Shown piece by piece: positions 5,303 through 8,596 of a stretch of 8,596 nt of DNA (the first letter of the stretch is position 1; every line of letters starts with the position of its first letter). The DNA is taken from assembly GCA_029856445.1 (NCBI GenBank), contig JAHQWY010000154.1, positions 1 through 8,596 on the forward strand. The letters are read 5' to 3'. Under the pieces are notes generated by a model. It worked only from the letters and a program-made list of their open reading frames with translations. It searched no databases and was not told where the DNA came from. The position numbers and the translations under genes were made by a program. Source of the DNA: Promethearchaeia archaeon (GTDB lineage Archaea > Asgardarchaeota > Lokiarchaeia > Sigyniarchaeales > SOKP01).

Positions 5303-5764
5303 ATGGTTTTGAGTATTTTTTCATTTTCTTTTATGCTTGGTTCAATGTTGTTAAAACCTTACATTAATCTTAGTGTAAAAGATAGAGAATTCATTATTAT
5401 ATTATGTTCTACTAACTTATTGTTTTGTTCTTACTATATAGGTGAAGTATTACATTTAAAAACGATATATAAATTAGAGAATAAAAATATTTTCAAGTTT
5501 GGGAAGAGAATAGGTGTAATTACATTATTTTATCTCCCACACCCGCTTATATTAATTACACGTTTGTTTAGTGATACTCATAACTTAGAGAGGATAATGG
5601 TTTTTTTGATCATTTTGATAGAGCTACTCATTATCAGTGTTGTTTTCAAAGAAGTTTATGACCTAGTGTTCTTGGAAGAAACTCGAAGAGATTTTGAAAT
5701 AGAAGAAAACCGTAAGAAATATATTGAAAAGGAGAAACGAATTTCGTCAGAAGATAGATTATAA
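5303..5764 (+). CDS. Four-helix membrane protein of unknown function
   Basis: The 153-residue protein has about four hydrophobic segments: residues 1-18, 29-48 (FIIILCSTNLLFCSYYIG), 68-88 (with YLPHPLILI) and 97-116 (RIMVFLIILIELLIISVV). A highly charged helical tail (about 124-153, EETRRDFEIEENRKKYIEKEKR) follows and is probably cytosolic and perhaps a coiled coil. I recognise no family. The ATG at 5303 is the only start available, but the frame stays open for 26 codons upstream (from 5225, after a TAA). The preceding residues GLLSLA would extend the first helix to a full membrane span of about 23 residues, so the annotated N-terminus looks clipped. No Shine-Dalgarno site is present. It is divergent from the scaffold-prs operon and ends 16 bp before the BRO1-like gene ends. 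Confidence 0.65.
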   Translation: MVLSIFSFSFMLGSMLLKPYINLSVKDREFIIILCSTNLLFCSYYIGEVLHLKTIYKLENKNIFKFGKRIGVITLFYLPHPLILITRLFSDTHNLERIMVFLIILIELLIISVVFKEVYDLVFLEETRRDFEIEENRKKYIEKEKRISSEDRL

Positions 5765-5778
5765 AAAAATTAATAAAA
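5763..5778 (-). terminator. T-rich terminator of the BRO1-like gene
   Basis: Immediately after the TAA at 5781, the minus strand reads CTTTTATTATTTTTTT. T-tracts without a strong hairpin are typical archaeal termination signals. The tract sits exactly between two convergent genes. Confidence 0.4.
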
Positions 5779-5780
5779 GA

Positions 5781-7025
5781 TTACAATTTTTTTCCTAACT
5801 TTTCAACAGCAGATTCAATCATTTTAAGTTTTGTGGAGTATTTTTCCATTAATTCCGCAAATTTCTCGATATCTATTTCATTATTTTCTTTTAACAACTT
5901 CAGCTCATTTATCGTTCGAACTACGCCCGCTTTTTGGTCTATTAATTTCTCCTTTTTACTATAAGGAATCTTTTCTTCCAACTTTTTCCTTTGATAAGTC
6001 TTAAATCTCTTGATATTTAAATCTTTAGGTACAAATTTAGTTAGATATATTACATTTTTTGGTACAAATGGAGCTAAGTTTTCAGGAATAATAATTATCG
6101 GTTCTGGATCTTGTATCTTTTTTACTTCTTCATAATTTAGCAGCTCAACATCATTTTGTTTAAGATTTTCATTTACAATAGATAAATTTAATTCGACCCC
6201 TTCTTTTTCCTCTGTTGAAAGTGAAATTGATTTAATCATTTCTTCCCAAATATCCTTGGCTTTTATATAATACCAAATAGCTTTTTGTTCAAGTTTTTTA
6301 ACTTTTTCTGTGTTGATATTTGTTATTGATGATTCTAAAGAAGCTCGAGCTTTAAGATGGCAAGCTTTCCCCATATCATAGTGAAATTGGGCTCTTATTT
6401 GTTGCTTCTTTTTTTCCTCATGTTGTTTTAAATAAAACAATCTTTTTGACAACAAACTAAGACCTGAGTATAATTTTGAGGCAAAATAAATGTTATTATT
6501 TGTTTCTTCACGTAATGCAGCAATACTTTGAGCTAGAATCCTTGATTCTTCTGAATTTAATTCCAAATTTTCAGAATCAAGTGTAACTCCCATATCCTTT
6601 TGATCCACAACCGCGGCACTAAAATATGCTGATGTTTTATATATTTTACTGCATTCTGTCATTGCAATTATTGCATTTTCCCATTCCCCATCTTCTTCAT
6701 ACCTCTCAGAAAGTTGAGAATACGCTCTTGCCATAACCCAAAGAGCACGAGCACATTCAAACATAATGTCTTGAATCTCTATTTCTTTGTTAGCTAAAGG
6801 ATCTTGGAATGTCCTCTTAATATCTAAATCTTTTAAAATCTCTTTATGAGCTTTGTTTTGATAATTATTATTTAATGCTTTCGTATATTCTAAAACTAGA
6901 TTTAAATCATCAAGAGCAAAATGTTCATCTTCTTTTACAAGAGCATCTTCAATTTTTTTAATCTTGAAGTGTAAGTATCGAATTCTTTGCATAACTTCTT
7001 CTTGGAAAAACATCAGAATCAGCAT
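5781..7025 (-). CDS. BRO1 (ALIX-like) domain protein
   Basis: The 414-residue, almost wholly helical protein resembles the BRO1 domain of ALIX, Bro1 and rhophilin. By eye, residues 85-140 (FECARALWVMARAYSQLSE, then a helix ending near KTSAYFSAA) match the conserved BRO1 segment in which helices with F-x-x-A-x-L-F-N-x-x-A-x-x-S-Q precede a helix ending in F. Residues 163-265 form the tandem helices with AFHYDMGKA-like repeats (214-222), and 289-332 (NDVELLNYEEV, then IIIPENLAPFVPK) match the ND-x-IY-x-x-VP and proline-rich exit strand of the domain. The C-terminus (344-414) is a charged coiled coil, like the start of the ALIX V domain. In eukaryotes BRO1 domains bind ESCRT-III (CHMP4/Snf7) and recruit deubiquitinases. 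A link to Asgard ESCRT is inferred. Met5 and Met12 are alternative starts. The call rests on remembered motifs. Confidence 0.62.
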   Translation of the reverse strand: MLILMFFQEEVMQRIRYLHFKIKKIEDALVKEDEHFALDDLNLVLEYTKALNNNYQNKAHKEILKDLDIKRTFQDPLANKEIEIQDIMFECARALWVMARAYSQLSERYEEDGEWENAIIAMTECSKIYKTSAYFSAAVVDQKDMGVTLDSENLELNSEESRILAQSIAALREETNNNIYFASKLYSGLSLLSKRLFYLKQHEEKKKQQIRAQFHYDMGKACHLKARASLESSITNINTEKVKKLEQKAIWYYIKAKDIWEEMIKSISLSTEEKEGVELNLSIVNENLKQNDVELLNYEEVKKIQDPEPIIIIPENLAPFVPKNVIYLTKFVPKDLNIKRFKTYQRKKLEEKIPYSKKEKLIDQKAGVVRTINELKLLKENNEIDIEKFAELMEKYSTKLKMIESAVEKLGKKL

Positions 7026-7065
7026 TTTTTATTAGAGTTAAATTATGTAAGAATATTCATAGTTT

Positions 7066-7076
7066 CCTTTAAAACC
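7066..7076 (-). promoter_or_regulatory. Candidate TATA box for the BRO1-like gene
   Basis: The minus strand reads GGTTTTAAAGG, preceded by purine-rich AAAAGG that could be a BRE. A centre near 7071 would start transcription near 7045, with a leader of about 19 nt before the ATG at 7025. Confidence 0.35.
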
Positions 7077-7082
7077 TTTTGA

Positions 7083-7121
7083 ATAACAATAATCATTCAA
7101 TTAGTATTCATTTATTGTTAT
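7083..7121. repeat. 10-bp inverted repeat upstream of the BRO1-like gene
   Basis: The sequence ataacaataa (7083-7092) is matched by its exact reverse complement ttattgttat (7112-7121) across a 19-nt gap. It lies 58-96 bp upstream of the BRO1-like start, just upstream of its candidate TATA box, where a regulator could bind. It also follows the end of the broken small gene, so it could be a weak RNA hairpin there. AT-rich chance pairing remains possible. Confidence 0.35.
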
Positions 7122-7133
7122 ATTAAAAGTTCT

Positions 7134-7287
7134 CTAGGTATAGAGTTCTATAATTTCTTTAATAAATTTAATGTCATCTTGAACAATTTTATGATATGGA
7201 GATTCATCATATTCTTCAGATTCTCCTTGGTATTCTACAAAATATTTAAGAACCTAATCAACATAACAGTAGATGGACTTTACTCAT
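7134..7287 (-). pseudogene. Probable broken small gene in the 320-bp gap
   Basis: The 7026-7345 gap has no intact gene, but the minus strand holds what looks like coding sequence. From 7253 to the TAG at 7134-7136 there are 39 open codons of normal-looking composition, acidic and aromatic (KYFVEYQGESEEYDESPYH, then a helix ending IKEIIELYT). This frame has no start codon and is cut by a TAG at 7254-7256 just upstream. An ATG at 7287 opens in a neighbouring frame (MSKVH...) and stops at TGA after nine codons. One frameshift near 7275 plus one sense change at 7254-7256 would join them into a protein of about 50 residues. A TATA-like box sits at the right distance before the ATG. Assembly error is an alternative to decay. 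No family is recognised. Confidence 0.4.
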
Positions 7288-7310
7288 ATGAAAATTGACT
7301 AAAAATAAAA

Positions 7311-7318
7311 CTTATAAA
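7311..7318 (-). promoter_or_regulatory. TATA-like box ahead of the broken small gene
   Basis: The minus strand reads TTTATAAG, centred about 27 nt before the ATG at 7287, the spacing expected for a leaderless archaeal transcript. A promoter that still fits supports recent decay of the gene. Confidence 0.3.
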
Positions 7319-7345
7319 AAAAATATGAAAAAATAACTATATTAT

Positions 7346-8596
7346 TTAGTTTTTTGATTTTGAAATAGTATACATATCTTCAAGTAAACTGAGATATTCT
7401 AATAACACTTTATCTGCTTTAGATTTTTGTTCATGTGTTCGCTTAATAACGTTTAAAAGATATTTAGGAAAAAATATATCAATATAAAAATCTGTAAGGA
7501 GCGTATAATATTCAGTTCCATTCTCATCCTTGAAGATTTTTATCAAATTTGTATCCCATAGCTTCTTTAATACTCTATAAATATCACTGACTCCTTTATT
7601 TTTTAATTTTTCAAAGTCTTTCATCGTAACTATTGCTGTTCTCAATAAACGGATTGTTTCATATACTTCAGGATCAATTAAAATGGAGAGAAGCTCAATA
7701 TTATCCTCTTCGGTCGGTTGATATTCATTGAAGAATTTCTGAACTTCATCTTGATAAATCTTTGTAAGTTGTGCAGGTAAGCCATGACTCATAGGATCTT
7801 TGAATAATGTGTCAGCAGGTACCCTTAGCATGAAAAAATCTTTTGTAAGAAAGATAAGCTCGGAAGGAATTCCTTTTACTGAAGTTACTTTTATTAACTC
7901 AATCTTAATAAGATCAGCTAATATTGCTTCTAGATCGATAATACCCTCTAATTCACTGTCTTTTACCCATATTGTCAACTCTGATTTCGTAATTACTCCA
8001 TAATCTCTTAAGATATTAATCACCATTCGTTTGATATCATCTTGATAATAGTAAAGCAAATTTTGTTCTTCAGTTAGAGAAGGATAAACCGATAAACGCT
8101 GAAAAAGCGAAGGAATCATCTGGAGATAATAATCTTCATCGAGGTGTTGAAGAATCAATTGCGCGATATTTGGCATTGCTCCTTCATACATATCAGGGTC
8201 ATCATCTATACTTAAAATTAGAACGATATAATAAGCTGATTCCGGACCAGTATAATATGATAAGACGTTTAGATTACCCCTAATTAATGAAACTAAACCT
8301 CTTTCACCACTATATTCATGTGCTCCGTATATTTGCATCAAAGTTTTGTCTGAAACATTAACATCTTCTGGATATTTTGATATGAGCTCTGCTCCAATCC
8401 TCTCATCCCATTTCATCAAAATTAGTCCCAATGGTTTTAGATAATGTTCTCCTTCTGAATCGGCCTTTCTTAGTTTATGTATCTTTTTGCTTTTTTTAAT
8501 TTCAATTCCTAATATATCTCCTAATGAAAGTCCAATAGCACTCCACCTATCTCTTACTATCTCACCAATAAAAACTTCTTTTTTTTGATATAACAA
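7346..8596 (-). CDS. Longin-like domain plus two winged-helix modules (partial at right edge)
   Basis: The frame is still open at the window edge (first codon there TTG), so the true N-terminus may lie outside; 416 residues are visible. Residues about 55-150 (KPLGLILMKWDERIG, YSGERGLVSL, YTGPESAYYIVLILSI) show the strand-helix pattern of a longin/roadblock-like domain of a kind I associate with Asgard proteins. Residues about 185-262 (MVINILRDYGVITKSEL, then strands ending FFMLRVP) look like one winged helix. Residues about 308-375 (YETIRLLRTAIVTMKDFEKL, VLKKLWDTNLIKIF, EYYTLLTDF) look like a second, ArsR-like one, followed by a helical tail. Longin domains act in small-GTPase and trafficking complexes, and tandem winged helices occur in ESCRT-II subunits and in transcription factors. 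Which applies here is unknown. It probably shares the minus-strand direction, but not the transcript, of the BRO1-like gene. Confidence 0.6.
   Translation of the reverse strand: MLYQKKEVFIGEIVRDRWSAIGLSLGDILGIEIKKSKKIHKLRKADSEGEHYLKPLGLILMKWDERIGAELISKYPEDVNVSDKTLMQIYGAHEYSGERGLVSLIRGNLNVLSYYTGPESAYYIVLILSIDDDPDMYEGAMPNIAQLILQHLDEDYYLQMIPSLFQRLSVYPSLTEEQNLLYYYQDDIKRMVINILRDYGVITKSELTIWVKDSELEGIIDLEAILADLIKIELIKVTSVKGIPSELIFLTKDFFMLRVPADTLFKDPMSHGLPAQLTKIYQDEVQKFFNEYQPTEEDNIELLSILIDPEVYETIRLLRTAIVTMKDFEKLKNKGVSDIYRVLKKLWDTNLIKIFKDENGTEYYTLLTDFYIDIFFPKYLLNVIKRTHEQKSKADKVLLEYLSLLEDMYTISKSKN

Noticed and set aside
7134..7280. TAG at 7254-7256 read through as pyrrolysine in the broken small gene
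   Set aside because: Even with readthrough the frame has no start codon upstream, because a TGA follows at 7284-7286; a frameshift is still needed, so decay or error is simpler. TAG also ends the zinc-ribbon gene.
7800..8003. Plus-strand frame of 67 codons opposite the longin/winged-helix gene
   Set aside because: Antisense by-product without start signals or recognisable domain.
1..8596. tRNA, rRNA, CRISPR array, insertion sequence or phage genes
   Set aside because: I saw no GC-rich RNA-gene-like islands, no regularly spaced direct repeats, no transposase or integrase motifs and no terminal inverted repeats.

Overview
The window is AT-rich and reads as an archaeal chromosome segment, most likely from an Asgard archaeon (Lokiarchaeia-like). 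Three things point there. The informational and metabolic genes are archaeal: an Alba-like protein, an archaeal-type PRPP synthetase and a UPF0200 P-loop kinase. Most genes lack Shine-Dalgarno sequences and have TATA-like boxes close to the start codon. Three genes resemble eukaryotic or Asgard families: an Rpn11/CSN5-like JAMM deubiquitinase, a BRO1 (ALIX-like) domain protein and a longin-like plus winged-helix protein. The taxonomic call is an inference from gene content; no marker RNA is present.

Layout. (1) 1-227, plus strand: the C-terminal end of a membrane protein. (2) 254-754, minus strand: an Alba-family gene followed after 3 nt by a 56-residue zinc-ribbon protein. (3) 915-2042, minus strand: the JAMM protease with a long helical C-terminal region. 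It is divergently transcribed from (4) 2158-2700, plus strand, the UPF0200 kinase, and the shared 115-bp promoter region holds a 10-bp inverted repeat. (5) 2716-5153, minus strand: a likely operon in the order 89-residue unknown protein, NifU/IscU-like scaffold lacking one ligand cysteine, alpha/beta hydrolase, PRPP synthetase (TTG start). (6) 5303-5764, plus strand: a four-helix membrane protein whose first helix seems cut by the only available start. (7) 5781-7025, minus strand: the BRO1-like protein. (8) 7026-7345: a gap without an intact gene, holding a probable broken small gene, a 10-bp inverted repeat and TATA-like boxes. (9) 7346 to the right edge, minus strand: the longin-like/winged-helix protein, open at its N-terminus.

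How the genes may work together. PRPP synthesis feeds nucleotide metabolism, and the scaffold-like protein may serve Fe-S handling or have lost that role. The most interesting theme is that a catalytically intact Rpn11-like JAMM protease and a BRO1-like protein lie about 3.7 kb apart. In eukaryotes ubiquitin removal and BRO1 proteins meet at the ESCRT machinery. No ubiquitin, E1/E2 or ESCRT-III/Vps4 gene lies in the window, so a functional link is a hypothesis only.
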